Program-made: the position numbers and the translations under genes | Assembly: GCA_965199875.1 (NCBI GenBank) | Contig: OZ241346.1 | Location: 124,001-188,000, forward strand | Reading direction: 5' to 3' | Length of the DNA: 64,000 bases | Source of the DNA: VXYL01 sp965199875 | Lineage (GTDB): Bacteria > Pseudomonadota > Gammaproteobacteria > Pseudomonadales > Azotimanducaceae | Notes under the pieces: model-generated | What the model was told of the DNA's origin: nothing | The model's database searches: none | The model's input: the letters and a program-made list of their open reading frames with translations, nothing else | Part shown: positions 6,681-14,885 of the stretch, piece after piece | Layout: each line of letters begins with the position of its first letter | How positions within the stretch are numbered: the first letter of the stretch is position 1

Positions 6681-9600
6681 CGCGGGTTCGCGTTGGGCCG
6701 TGGCGTGGATCGCGGCGGTCGCCTTTGTTGCGCCAGTGGCGGCGCAGGAACCGATCATCGAAACCTTCGCCGGGAGCGGCGGGGAGGCCGAGATCGGGCC
6801 CGAGCCATGGGGGGTGGCGGTGGACGGTTCGGGCAACGTCTACATCGCCGACACGCGCAACCGCCTCGTCCGCAAGGTAGACTCCTCGGGGGTCATCACG
6901 ATCTTCGCGGGTACCGGCTCATGGGGCTCCGGCGGCGATGGCGGGCCGGCGACTTCGGCGACACTCGCCTCTCCGAGAGGGGTGGCGGTGGACGGTTCGG
7001 GCAACGTCTACGTCGCCGACGGCGGCAACCGCGTCCGCAAGGTGGACTCCTCGGGAACCATCACGACCTTCGCGGGCACGGGCACTTTCGGCTTCGGTGG
7101 CGACGGCGGTTCGGCGACTTCGTCGCTGCTAAGGACTCCCGCGAGCGTGGCGGTGGACGGTTCGGGCAACGTCTACATCGCCGAAATCAACGGCCACCGC
7201 ATCCGCAAGGTGGATTCGTCGGGAACCATCACGACCTTCGCGGGCACCGGCACAGGGGGCTTCGGCGATGGCGGCGGCTCGGCCACTTCGTCGATGCTCT
7301 GGTCTCCCGCGGGGGTGGCTGTGGACAGTTCAGGCAACGTCTACATCGCGGACGAGGGCAACAACCGCGTCCGCAAGGTGGACTCATCGGGGATCATCAC
7401 GACCTTCGCGGGCTCAGGCTACTACAACGCAGGCTTCAGTGGCGACGGTGGTTCGGCCACTTCGTCGATGCTTTGGCGGCCCAGCGGAGTTGCGGTTGAC
7501 GGTTCGGACAACGTCTACATCGCCGACACTTGGAACCACCGCGTCCGCAAGGTGGACTCGTCGGGGATCATCACGACAATCCTAGCGGCTCCGACCATCC
7601 ACCGCCCCAAAAGCGTGGCGGTTGACGGTTCGGGCAACGTCTACGTCGCAGAGTTTTCCCGCGTCCTCAAGTTCGACGCCCTCACGAACAACGTTTTGAC
7701 GATCGCTTCGGCGGGCAGCTACGGCTTCGGGCTGGATGGCGTGCCGGCGACCTCGTCGCTGCTTGCGGATCCTCGGAGAGTGGCGGTTGACTGGTCGGGC
7801 AACGTCTACATCGCCGACAGAGCCAGCGACCGCATCCGCAAGGTGGACTCCTCGGGAAACATATCGACGTTCGCGGGCACCGGGACGCTCGGCTCCAGCG
7901 GCGATGGCGGAGCAGCGATTTCGGCGCGCTTGTGGAACCCCGACGGGGTAGCGGTAGATGCATCGGGCAACGTCTACATAGCGGACACCTACAACAACCG
8001 CATCCGCAGGGTGGATTCCTCTGGAAACATCGGCGCGTTCGCGGGCAACGGCGATACAGGCTTTGAGTTTGGAAGCAGCAACTTCAGCGGCGACGGCGGT
8101 TCGGCGACTTCGGCGACACTCGCCTCTCCGAGAGGGGTGGCGGTGGACGGTTCGGGCAACGTCTACATCGCCGACACCAACAACCTCCGCGTCCGCAAGG
8201 TGGACTCTTCGGGAACCATCACGACCTTCGCGGGCAACGGCGCATACGGCTTCGGCGGCGACGGCGGGGCGGCCACTTCGTCGATGCTTTGGACTCCCAA
8301 CGGAGTTGCGGTTGACGGTTCGGGCAACGTCTACATCGCCGACACCAACAACCATCGCGTCCGCAAGGTGGACTCTTCGGGAACCATCACGACCTTCGCG
8401 GGCAACGGCGCATACGGCTTCGGCGGCGACGGCGGGGCGGCCACTTCGTCGATGCTTAATCCTTTGGATGTGGCGGTTGACGGTTCGGGCAACGTCTACA
8501 TCGCGGACTTCGGCAACAACCGCGTCCGCAAGGTGGACTCGTCCGGGATCATCACGACCTTCGCGGGCACCGGCACAGCCGGCTTCGGCGGCGACGGCGG
8601 TTCGGCGACTTCGTCGATGCTTTATGGGCCCAGGGGAGTGGCGGTGGACGGTTCGGGCAACGTCTACATTGCCGACACCGGCAACAACCGCGTCCGCCGG
8701 GTGTACGTGCCTCGCCCGCCAGTTGCTGAAGCGCCGGAGCAGCCGGCGCCCCCGGCTGTGCCGAATGCCCCGCCCCAAGTGCTGGCCGCGCTGCCGGCTG
8801 CCACGCTGTCTGGCGGGCAGACGGCGAGGATCGACCTGTCCGGCGCGTTCCAGGACCCCAACGGCGACGTGCTGGCCTACTCGGCGGTGTCGTCGGCGCC
8901 GGCCGTGGTGCTGGCATCGGTGGACGGCGGGGCGCTGGTGCTGGTCGGCGTTTCCTCCGGCGTGGCGACGGTCACGGTGACGGCTACCGATCCGCGCGGC
9001 TTGAGCGTCGGGCAGACGTTCGCGGTGACGGTGGGCACGGTGCTGTCGCTGGTCGGCGACGGTGCGGCGGCCGAAGGCGGCACGGTGTCGCTCGCCGTGC
9101 GCTTGAGCGCCGCGCGCGACGCGCCTACGGAGTTCGCTTGGAAGGTGCTTGCGGACGCGGACCCGGCGACGGCGGACGCAGACTCCGGCGAATACGGAGA
9201 CGCATCCGGCAGCGGCAGCATCGCCGCTGGCGAAACCGAGGCGGCCATCGAGATCGGCATCGCGGACGACACGGATGTCGAGCGGCCCCGGGAGTGGTTC
9301 GTCGTGGAGCTGACGGCGGACGCGGTGGCGCTGGGCCGGTCGCGGGCGGCGGTGGCGGTGCTGGAAGGCGTCTGCGACCGGACGCCGGCGGTGGCGGCGG
9401 CGCTGGTGGCCGAAGGCTGCGAAACGGCGACGGACGACACGCTTGCGGCGCTGCGCACGCTGTCCCTTGAGGACGCCGGCATCGCGGCGTTGAACGGCGA
9501 CGACCTTGCTGGACTGCAAGGCTTGCAGGTGCTTGGGCTGCGCGGCAACGCGCTGGCGGAGCTGCCGGAGGGCCTGCTGTCGGCAGCGCCCGCCCTTCGC

Positions 9601-10521
9601 TTCGTGCTGCTCGGCGGCAACCGCCTTGCGGCGCTGCACGGGGATGCGTTCGCCGGACTGTCGGAACTGCGCGAGCTGGACCTGTCGGACAACGCCTTGG
9701 CGGACCTGCCCGCCGGGTTGCTGTCCGGCCTGCCGGAACTGCGCCATCTGCGTCTCGACGGCAACGCGCTGGAGACGCTGCCGGACGGCTTGTTCTCCGG
9801 CGCGTCTTCGCTGCGCTCGGCGCGTCTCGACGGCAATCCGGGTGCGCCCTTCGCCCTGCGGGCGGAGCTTCGTCGGAACGATGCGCCGGCGGCCGCGCCG
9901 GCGCCGGCGACGATCCAGGCGACGATGGCGGCCGGCGCACCGTTCCCCGTGGACATCTCCCTCTCGGCGGACGGCGGCGGCTTCCAGTCCGCGGACGGGA
10001 CGCTGGCCGAGGATGCCACCATGCCGCTGGCGGCAGGTGAGACGGTGGGCGCGGAGCTGACGGTTGCCGCGGGCGATGCGGCGGCGGTGCGCGTCACCCC
10101 GTCCGTGGGCGAGGCGCCGGACACGATCTGCGACGGCTTCCCATGCTGGCGCGGCCTTGTGTTGGAGGCCGGCGATCCGCTGGTGCTGTTCGCGGCGCCG
10201 CCGACGGCCGCCGACATGCTGCCGGAGCCTGCGCCGCTGTACGGCGAGGACCTGCGCCTGCCGCTGGCGTCGCTGGTGACGGCGGGCAGCCTGCTGGTGG
10301 CGCGCTGGCAGGCAACTTCGTCGAACCCGTCGGTGGCGACGGTCCGCGTCAAGGACGGCGAACTGGTGGTGGCGACGGAACCCGGCGTCGAGGGCGCGGC
10401 GGAGATCGAGGTCGTGGCGACGGACGCCGCTGGCCAGTCCGTCACCGTGCGCTTCCAGGTGCAGGTGGACTTCTACTGGCCCGGCACGCGCCGCTGGCGG
10501 CTGGCGGTGCCCGCCGAATAG
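6673..10521 (+). CDS. Secreted NHL beta-propeller / LRR repeat protein
   Basis: 1282-aa exported protein. The N-terminus is a signal peptide (cleavage likely after VAPVAAQ). Twelve NHL repeats follow over about residues 25-680, each with VAVDGSGNVYIAD-type strands ending RKVDSSG, enough for two six-bladed propellers. Next come a Pro-rich linker, a cadherin/BIg-like module (DPNGDVLAYSAV, VTVTATDPRGLS), a Calx-beta-like module (AAEGGTVSLAVRLSAA), and four leucine-rich repeats (LRELDLSDNALADLPAGLL). A beta-rich C-terminus with no membrane anchor ends the protein. ATG 6673 has GGAGG six bases upstream and overlaps the previous stop. Such proteins are usually adhesins or protein-protein scaffolds at the cell surface. 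Ligand unknown. Confidence 0.85.
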   Translation: MFDAGSRWAVAWIAAVAFVAPVAAQEPIIETFAGSGGEAEIGPEPWGVAVDGSGNVYIADTRNRLVRKVDSSGVITIFAGTGSWGSGGDGGPATSATLASPRGVAVDGSGNVYVADGGNRVRKVDSSGTITTFAGTGTFGFGGDGGSATSSLLRTPASVAVDGSGNVYIAEINGHRIRKVDSSGTITTFAGTGTGGFGDGGGSATSSMLWSPAGVAVDSSGNVYIADEGNNRVRKVDSSGIITTFAGSGYYNAGFSGDGGSATSSMLWRPSGVAVDGSDNVYIADTWNHRVRKVDSSGIITTILAAPTIHRPKSVAVDGSGNVYVAEFSRVLKFDALTNNVLTIASAGSYGFGLDGVPATSSLLADPRRVAVDWSGNVYIADRASDRIRKVDSSGNISTFAGTGTLGSSGDGGAAISARLWNPDGVAVDASGNVYIADTYNNRIRRVDSSGNIGAFAGNGDTGFEFGSSNFSGDGGSATSATLASPRGVAVDGSGNVYIADTNNLRVRKVDSSGTITTFAGNGAYGFGGDGGAATSSMLWTPNGVAVDGSGNVYIADTNNHRVRKVDSSGTITTFAGNGAYGFGGDGGAATSSMLNPLDVAVDGSGNVYIADFGNNRVRKVDSSGIITTFAGTGTAGFGGDGGSATSSMLYGPRGVAVDGSGNVYIADTGNNRVRRVYVPRPPVAEAPEQPAPPAVPNAPPQVLAALPAATLSGGQTARIDLSGAFQDPNGDVLAYSAVSSAPAVVLASVDGGALVLVGVSSGVATVTVTATDPRGLSVGQTFAVTVGTVLSLVGDGAAAEGGTVSLAVRLSAARDAPTEFAWKVLADADPATADADSGEYGDASGSGSIAAGETEAAIEIGIADDTDVERPREWFVVELTADAVALGRSRAAVAVLEGVCDRTPAVAAALVAEGCETATDDTLAALRTLSLEDAGIAALNGDDLAGLQGLQVLGLRGNALAELPEGLLSAAPALRFVLLGGNRLAALHGDAFAGLSELRELDLSDNALADLPAGLLSGLPELRHLRLDGNALETLPDGLFSGASSLRSARLDGNPGAPFALRAELRRNDAPAAAPAPATIQATMAAGAPFPVDISLSADGGGFQSADGTLAEDATMPLAAGETVGAELTVAAGDAAAVRVTPSVGEAPDTICDGFPCWRGLVLEAGDPLVLFAAPPTAADMLPEPAPLYGEDLRLPLASLVTAGSLLVARWQATSSNPSVATVRVKDGELVVATEPGVEGAAEIEVVATDAAGQSVTVRFQVQVDFYWPGTRRWRLAVPAE
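6780..8710 (+). repeat. Array of about twelve NHL-repeat-encoding units
   Basis: Units of about 150-170 bases share a nearly fixed core encoding VAVDGSGNVYIAD. Some copies are identical at DNA level. The region around 6949-7013 recurs near 8103-8167. The unit starting at 8173 recurs at 8341 (168-base offset) with over 80 identical bases. This implies recent duplication or gene conversion within the gene. Confidence 0.85.
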
Positions 10522-10552
10522 CCTATGGGCGTCTTTGGGTTAAGGTGTTCCG

Positions 10553-10642
10553 ATGTTGACGCTGGGCATCGAGACATCCTGCGACGAGACGGGCGTTGCC
10601 TTGTACTACGACAGCGCCGATGGCGGAGCTGTCGGCGATTGA
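10553..10642 (+). pseudogene. tsaD: N-terminal fragment of tsaD (tRNA t6A synthesis)
   Basis: A 29-codon frame begins MLTLGIETSCDETGVALY, the highly conserved N-terminus of TsaD (Gcp), which adds threonylcarbamoyl to A37 of ANN-decoding tRNAs. It leaves the family after residue 19-20 and stops at a TGA. None of the remaining roughly 310 residues, including the HxxxH metal site, follows in any frame. As tsaD is essential in most bacteria, a full copy is expected elsewhere. This looks like a recombination scar carrying the tsaD start region. Confidence 0.8.
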
Positions 10643-10691
10643 CTACGCTTAAGGGCTAAGTACGGAGCGGGCCCCAAGGGAGAACGCTGCA

Positions 10692-11321
10692 TTGTTGACG
10701 GAACCGCAAGACGCTCGGGCCGTGGATACTCGCCTGGCCATGCTGCTGTGCGATGCCCTTCCGCGGCAGGGCGCTTGGCGCGATGGCGAGTACCTGTGGC
10801 TCACCGATCGCACGGCGCGCCTGATCGAGTTCACCGACGGCTGGCTTGAGGAGCTGCCGATGCCCACCTCCACGCATCAGGCGGTGCTGCTGTTCCTGTA
10901 CGACCTGTTTCGTACCTACCTCGGGAGCCGCGGCGGCGTGGTGATGGTGGCGCCGTTGCGCATGCGCGTTCGCGAGGGCAAGTTTCGCGAACCGGACGTG
11001 CTGCTGCTGCGTGATCGGAACGATCCGCGCTTCGAGGATCGCTACTGGCTGGGCGCGGACCTGGTGGCCGAGGTGGTGAGCCCCGCCAACCCCGACAGAG
11101 ATCTGGTGGAGAAGCGCGCGGACTACGCCGAAGCAGGCGTTCCGGAGTACTGGATCGCGGATCCCCGCGACGAGACTCTTCGCGTGCTCCGCCTCGACAA
11201 CCGCGCCTACCAGCAGGCGGGCATCTACCGGCGCGGCGAGGTCGCGCCTTCGGCGTCGCTGGAAGGGCTGCGCGTGGAGGTGGCCGCGGTGTTCGACGCA
11301 CCCAAGCCGGCGCCGCCATAG
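10692..11321 (+). CDS. Uma2-family (PD-(D/E)XK-like) protein
   Basis: 209-aa Uma2/DUF820 protein. Motifs visible are LIEFTDGWLEELPMPT near the N-terminus, REPDVLLLRD with the conserved PD, DLVAEVVSP with the active-site Glu, then Lys and GVPEYWIADP. Unlike the Uma2 gene at 3443 it has no coiled-coil tail and has the usual family length (about 190-210 aa). The start is a TTG at 10692 preceded by AAGGGAGA; ATG at 10740 is an alternative that would cut off part of the N-terminal strand. It begins 49 bases after the tsaD scrap. Family identity is secure, cellular role unknown. Confidence 0.85.
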   Translation: MLTEPQDARAVDTRLAMLLCDALPRQGAWRDGEYLWLTDRTARLIEFTDGWLEELPMPTSTHQAVLLFLYDLFRTYLGSRGGVVMVAPLRMRVREGKFREPDVLLLRDRNDPRFEDRYWLGADLVAEVVSPANPDRDLVEKRADYAEAGVPEYWIADPRDETLRVLRLDNRAYQQAGIYRRGEVAPSASLEGLRVEVAAVFDAPKPAPP

Positions 11322-11442
11322 GCGAGGCGCAGGGCCGAGGGGGATGTGGCGAACAACCGGCTGAAGGAGCCTTTGGTCCGTGGAGATCGTTCGCGATCAC
11401 TTGTGGCGAACGACGAATTGCCGGTAGCCAGCGTTGTTGCAG

Positions 11443-11484
11443 CGGCCAGTTCGAGCAGACGGCCAGCAGGTAGATGCGGGGTGG
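11443..11484 (-). pseudogene. Short remnant resembling the 3' part of selB
   Basis: About 42 bases align to 13202-13242 inside selB, including an uninterrupted CGGCCAGTTCGAGCAG and GCAGGTAGA. In selB this encodes LYLPSRLLELAD. The copy here has small indels and no open frame. It lies about 1.8 kb from selB on the 3' side of selC. Probably a recombination scrap; chance similarity is not fully excluded. Confidence 0.4.
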
Positions 11485-11489
11485 TGCCT

Positions 11490-11606
11490 TTTGCAAGATC
11501 ATTCGACGGACGTTCTTGTTAAATGACCGTCAAATAGAAAAAATCTATGTATTCAAAGAGTTAGATCAATTTCCGCTCGATCTTCGGGGCGTCCGTTAAA
11601 TTGGAC
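11490..11606 (+). repeat. AT-rich dispersed repeat, copy B
   Basis: Second copy of the element at 2891-3018, same orientation, with the same 76-base distance between TTAAATGACC (11519) and GTTAAATTGG (11595). It overlaps the 3' end of the ATP-binding protein gene by 11 bases. Read on the minus strand, the conserved blocks encode VQFN and FLFDGHLT in one frame in both copies, interrupted by a stop only in copy B. The element may therefore derive from coding sequence. Confidence 0.6.
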
Positions 11607-12684
11607 TTCGCCGATCGCCCGCCCAGTTGGGCGCGTAGCGCATTCTGCGCCGCCCGGCCTGTTCGTCCACGGGCTTGATGGCGCCGTCTTCCACGGCTTC
11701 GCGGATGTAGCGCGAGGCGATGCTTGCGGCCGATGCCGGCGTTGCCGCGTTGATGTCGAAGCGGCTGCGCAGCGAAGCGTTGGTAAGGGATTCCCCGTTC
11801 ACATGCTTCAGGCAGGCGTGCAGATAGCAGGCGCGCACGCGCTCCGATCGGACCATGTCCGCCAAGGGCTTGGGCCCGTACAGAACAGTGCGCGTAAAGC
11901 CAGCCGGCGCCTCGAAGATCGGCGCCGGAAGCTGGAAGCGCTCCACCTCGGCCACCACCTTGTCGATGCCGCTGCCCCGTTCCTCGCAAATGTCGAAGCG
12001 CCGCATCAGCGAAGCCAGCGCCTCGTTGCGCGATCGCGGCGGGCTGTCCAGAAAGCGCTCCGGGCTCGTCAGCGGTTCGCCGGGATTGGTGACCTCCACG
12101 CGCCCGTCGAAGATCTCCACCAACGGGCCGGCGCCGGTTACCGAGAAGTCCTGGTGGATGAGCGCGTTGGCGACCAGTTCGCGCACCGCCAGCGGGGGGA
12201 AATCCGGCGTCGCCCGCTGAAACGCGCGTCCGTTCGCCTCGTGCGTCGGCAGTCGAGCATGGATGTAGTCCATCAGTTCGGCGAAGCCGGCGGCATATCC
12301 CCGCGTCTCCTCGCGCTCGCGCAGCGTCTCGAGGCGGCCCGTACCGCGATACTCGACGACGCGCAGCGCCTTGCGCTGCAGCCGCGTAAAGTCGCCGAGA
12401 TTCTTGGCGAGGAGAATCGCGCCGAGATTGGTGATGTTGAAACCGCCCGCCTCGCACGGGCCGATCAGCCTGTCGCGCTCGAGGACTTCGAGCGTGGCGT
12501 CGCGGCCATCCGCCGCCGGCGCGCCAAGCAAGTCGAAATAGGCAGGGCAGTCCAGCTTGAGCAGAACCTCCTCTCCCGGAAGGCGCTCGGCGGCGATTCC
12601 CTCCTCGAAGCGGACGCGGGTCTGCCAAAGCTCGCGTTCCCGGAGCAAGCCGCGCCGGTATCGAGTGTCTCGGGTCGGTGCCAT
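11596..12684 (-). CDS. ATP-binding protein (RecG-C/HATPase_c_4 type) lacking its AlbA_2 domain
   Basis: 362 aa. It matches the C-terminal two-thirds of the widespread 'ATP-binding protein/putative transcriptional regulator' family, which normally has an N-terminal AlbA_2 (Schlafen-like) domain of about 130 residues. Visible are GGFNITNLGAILLAKNLGDF, VRELVANALIHQDFS (N-box of a GHKL-type ATPase), VEIFDGRVEVTNPG (G1 box) and EERGSGIDKVV. A C-terminal winged-helix-like segment and RRRMRYAPNWA complete it. The AlbA_2 domain is absent. ATG 12684 starts shortly before the conserved part and nothing upstream restores it, so the gene is probably 5'-truncated. Related full-length genes occur in accessory and defence-rich regions. 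Confidence 0.72.
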   Translation of the reverse strand: MAPTRDTRYRRGLLRERELWQTRVRFEEGIAAERLPGEEVLLKLDCPAYFDLLGAPAADGRDATLEVLERDRLIGPCEAGGFNITNLGAILLAKNLGDFTRLQRKALRVVEYRGTGRLETLREREETRGYAAGFAELMDYIHARLPTHEANGRAFQRATPDFPPLAVRELVANALIHQDFSVTGAGPLVEIFDGRVEVTNPGEPLTSPERFLDSPPRSRNEALASLMRRFDICEERGSGIDKVVAEVERFQLPAPIFEAPAGFTRTVLYGPKPLADMVRSERVRACYLHACLKHVNGESLTNASLRSRFDINAATPASAASIASRYIREAVEDGAIKPVDEQAGRRRMRYAPNWAGDRRSPI

Positions 12685-12907
12685 CTGGTTCCTTGAGCGG
12701 CGTCCACCTTAACATTCGAGTCGAAGTTTCCGGCCCGTGCTGTGCTGAAGGCGCTGATCGTCCGCTAGGCGGACCCTTTGGTCGTGCAAGCGGTGAGAAC
12801 AGGCTGCTTCAACATAACGTCACGACAGCCGCGTTCCACGAGCAACAGCCGCCGTCTACCTCGTGGGAGCCGTATGTGGAAAAGCCTGGTAGCTGACAAG
12901 CCTTCGG

Positions 12908-13000
12908 TGGCGGAAGAGGTAGGAGTCGAACCCACCGGACGCCAACGAGCGTCCCGACGGCTTTGAAGGCCGCGCGCCCCACCGGAGACGATGCTCTTCC
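12908..13000 (-). tRNA. selC: tRNA-Sec (UCA)
   Basis: Selenocysteine tRNA, 90 bases plus encoded CCA. The minus strand begins GGAAGAGCATCGTCTCCGG and ends CTCTTCC-G-CCA, forming the long acceptor stem. The anticodon loop reads CTTCAAAG with anticodon TCA. The T arm reads GGTTCGACTCC, and there is a long variable arm (GGGACGC...GCGTCC). It follows selB on the same strand, so selA-selB-selC form one gene cluster. selC 3' ends are classic integration sites for genomic islands. Confidence 0.96.
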
Positions 13001-13019
13001 GCTGTCCAGTATACGTCTG

Positions 13020-14885
13020 CTAGCGGGGCTGCCACGCCGAGGGTTCGCCGATCACCTGCCGCGTGTCGGCGCTGCGTCGGGTAAGGCCGTTGGCGTCGAA
13101 GTACTCCAGCACTTCGATCACGACGTTGCGGCCGATGCCCGATGCGTCGCGGAACTGCCGCACCGTGAACGGGCCTTTGGCGGCAAGGCCAACGGCGATG
13201 TCGGCCAGTTCGAGCAGCCGGCTCGGCAGGTAGAGGCGGGTGGCGCTGATGCGCACCGCCAGTCGAAACGCCGGCAGCGTGCGCAGCTCGCGCTCGACGC
13301 CGGCGAAGGGGCGTTGCAGACGCTTGGCGATGTCGCCGATGCTCGGCGGTTGCATGGAGTCGAGCATGGGTTCGACGGCTTCGTACAAGCGCTGCACTTC
13401 GGCGGGAATGTCGGCGTGGTGCGAGGCGAGGGCGTACTTGCCGCCGGCCAGCCGCAGCGAGCCGTCGGCGGCGAGCGAGGCGAGCACCAGCCGAGTCGCG
13501 TCTTCGGCGCCGGGCGTTGTCAGTTCTCCGGCGCTCAAGCCCTCGCTGGCGGGTTCGCTGCGGTGCCAGGCGGCCAGCGTGGCGCGGATGCGCTCGGCGG
13601 TCTCGGCAACCAGTTCGGCATGCAGTAGGCAGCCGTCCAGCCATTGCAGCCGGCGAGCTTCGGCGGCGCTCCGCACGGCGTCCGGCGCGGCGTTCCAACG
13701 TCGGCCGAAGGCGGCTGCGTCCACCGGCTGCGTACGCGCCAAGGCGGCCAGCGTGACGTCCATGGCGTCCACTCGAATCGACGCCAGACGCTGCAGGCGC
13801 TTGGGGCTGCGACGGCGAGCGGGCACGTCCAGGTCCTGCACCACGGCGCCGCCAAGCGTGCGCTCCAGAGCCTGATCTCGAAGCACCACCCGATCGCCCA
13901 CCTTGACGTGCAGAGGAGGTTCGCAGGCGATGTCCACGGGCGCCTCTTCGCCGGCCCTGACGGGCGACGTATATACCAGCAGGATGCGCCCCTGGCCGTG
14001 GCTGGTGCCGTGGTAGATGTGCGTCGGCGTGCCGTGTTTGACCGGGCGCGGAAAGTCTTCGACGACGGTCAGCGTTGCCGCGAATCGCGTTGCCGGTTCG
14101 CGCAGCGTGTGTTCCATCAGCCAGTCGCCGCGGCGGATGGCGGCGATGTCGACGCCGGCCAGGTTGAGCGCCGCGCGATCTCCGGCCTGGGCGCGGTCCG
14201 CGGCGGCGTTCTGCACGTGGATGGCGCGTACGCGCACTTCGCTGCCGCTGGAACCGAGCACCAGGCGGGCGTTCAGACCGACGTGCCCGGAAACCACCGT
14301 GCCGGTCGCTACGACGCCGCTGCCGCGAACGGTGAACGCGCGGTCGATGGCAAGACGGAAAAGCCCCTTCGCGGCAGCCGGAGCGAGGGTCTGTGCGGCG
14401 CGTCCCAAGTGTTGTCGAAGGTCGGCGATGCCGTCGCCAGCGCTGCACGACAGCGGGACGACGTCGGCGTCGGCCAGAAACGAACCCGCGACGGCCTCGC
14501 GGATGCGCTCGCGCACGGCGTCCACGCGCTCGCTGGCGACGCGATCGATCTTGGTGAGCGCGACGACGCCTTGGCCGAGGCCCAGCAAGCCCAGTATCTG
14601 CAAGTGCTCGCGGGTCTGCGGCATGACGCCGTCGTCGGCGGCGACGACCAGCAGCGCGTACTGGTTGGCGGCGATGCCAGCCACCATGTTGTGGACGAAG
14701 CGATGGTGGCCGGGCACGTCCACGAAACCGATCCGATGGCCGCCGATGTCGGCGTAGGCGAAGCCCAGGTCGATGGTCAGGCCGCGCCGCTTCTCCTCCG
14801 CCAGGCGATCGGTGTCGACGCCGGTGAGGGCGCGGACGATGGACGTCTTGCCGTGGTCCACGTGCCCGGCGAGCGCAACGATCAC
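13020..14885 (-). CDS. selB: Selenocysteine-specific elongation factor SelB
   Basis: 621-aa GTPase that brings Sec-tRNA(Sec) to UGA codons with a SECIS hairpin. The N-terminal G domain shows GHVDHGKTSIVRALTG (P-loop), DVPGHHRFV (G3) and TKID (G4). EF-Tu-like domains II and III follow (FTVRGSGVVATGTV), then four winged-helix domains that bind the SECIS element in the C-terminal third, ending near FRDASGIGRNVVIEVLEYFD. Length matches E. coli SelB (614 aa). The start is a GTG whose last bases overlap the selA stop (GTGA), a typical translational coupling. The tRNA-Sec gene follows 20 bases downstream. No selenoprotein gene is recognised in the window. Confidence 0.95.
   Translation of the reverse strand: MIVALAGHVDHGKTSIVRALTGVDTDRLAEEKRRGLTIDLGFAYADIGGHRIGFVDVPGHHRFVHNMVAGIAANQYALLVVAADDGVMPQTREHLQILGLLGLGQGVVALTKIDRVASERVDAVRERIREAVAGSFLADADVVPLSCSAGDGIADLRQHLGRAAQTLAPAAAKGLFRLAIDRAFTVRGSGVVATGTVVSGHVGLNARLVLGSSGSEVRVRAIHVQNAAADRAQAGDRAALNLAGVDIAAIRRGDWLMEHTLREPATRFAATLTVVEDFPRPVKHGTPTHIYHGTSHGQGRILLVYTSPVRAGEEAPVDIACEPPLHVKVGDRVVLRDQALERTLGGAVVQDLDVPARRRSPKRLQRLASIRVDAMDVTLAALARTQPVDAAAFGRRWNAAPDAVRSAAEARRLQWLDGCLLHAELVAETAERIRATLAAWHRSEPASEGLSAGELTTPGAEDATRLVLASLAADGSLRLAGGKYALASHHADIPAEVQRLYEAVEPMLDSMQPPSIGDIAKRLQRPFAGVERELRTLPAFRLAVRISATRLYLPSRLLELADIAVGLAAKGPFTVRQFRDASGIGRNVVIEVLEYFDANGLTRRSADTRQVIGEPSAWQPR

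Noticed and set aside
6780..8710. Repeat array as a CRISPR
   Set aside because: The repeats are in-frame coding units of a beta-propeller with no constant short repeat and unique spacer pattern. No CRISPR array was seen anywhere in the window.
7582..9747. Long open frame (721 codons) on the minus strand across the NHL/LRR gene
   Set aside because: It is an antisense shadow of a high-GC repeat gene; the product is Arg/His-rich with no domain, and the plus-strand protein has clear NHL and LRR motifs.
10640..10642. TGA of the tsaD fragment as a recoded stop
   Set aside because: The sequence after it shows no TsaD similarity in any frame and TsaD is not a selenoprotein.
12685..12907. Integrase or attachment-site duplication beside selC
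   Set aside because: No tyrosine-recombinase motifs and no second copy of the tRNA 3' end could be found in the window; this 223-base stretch shows nothing recognisable.
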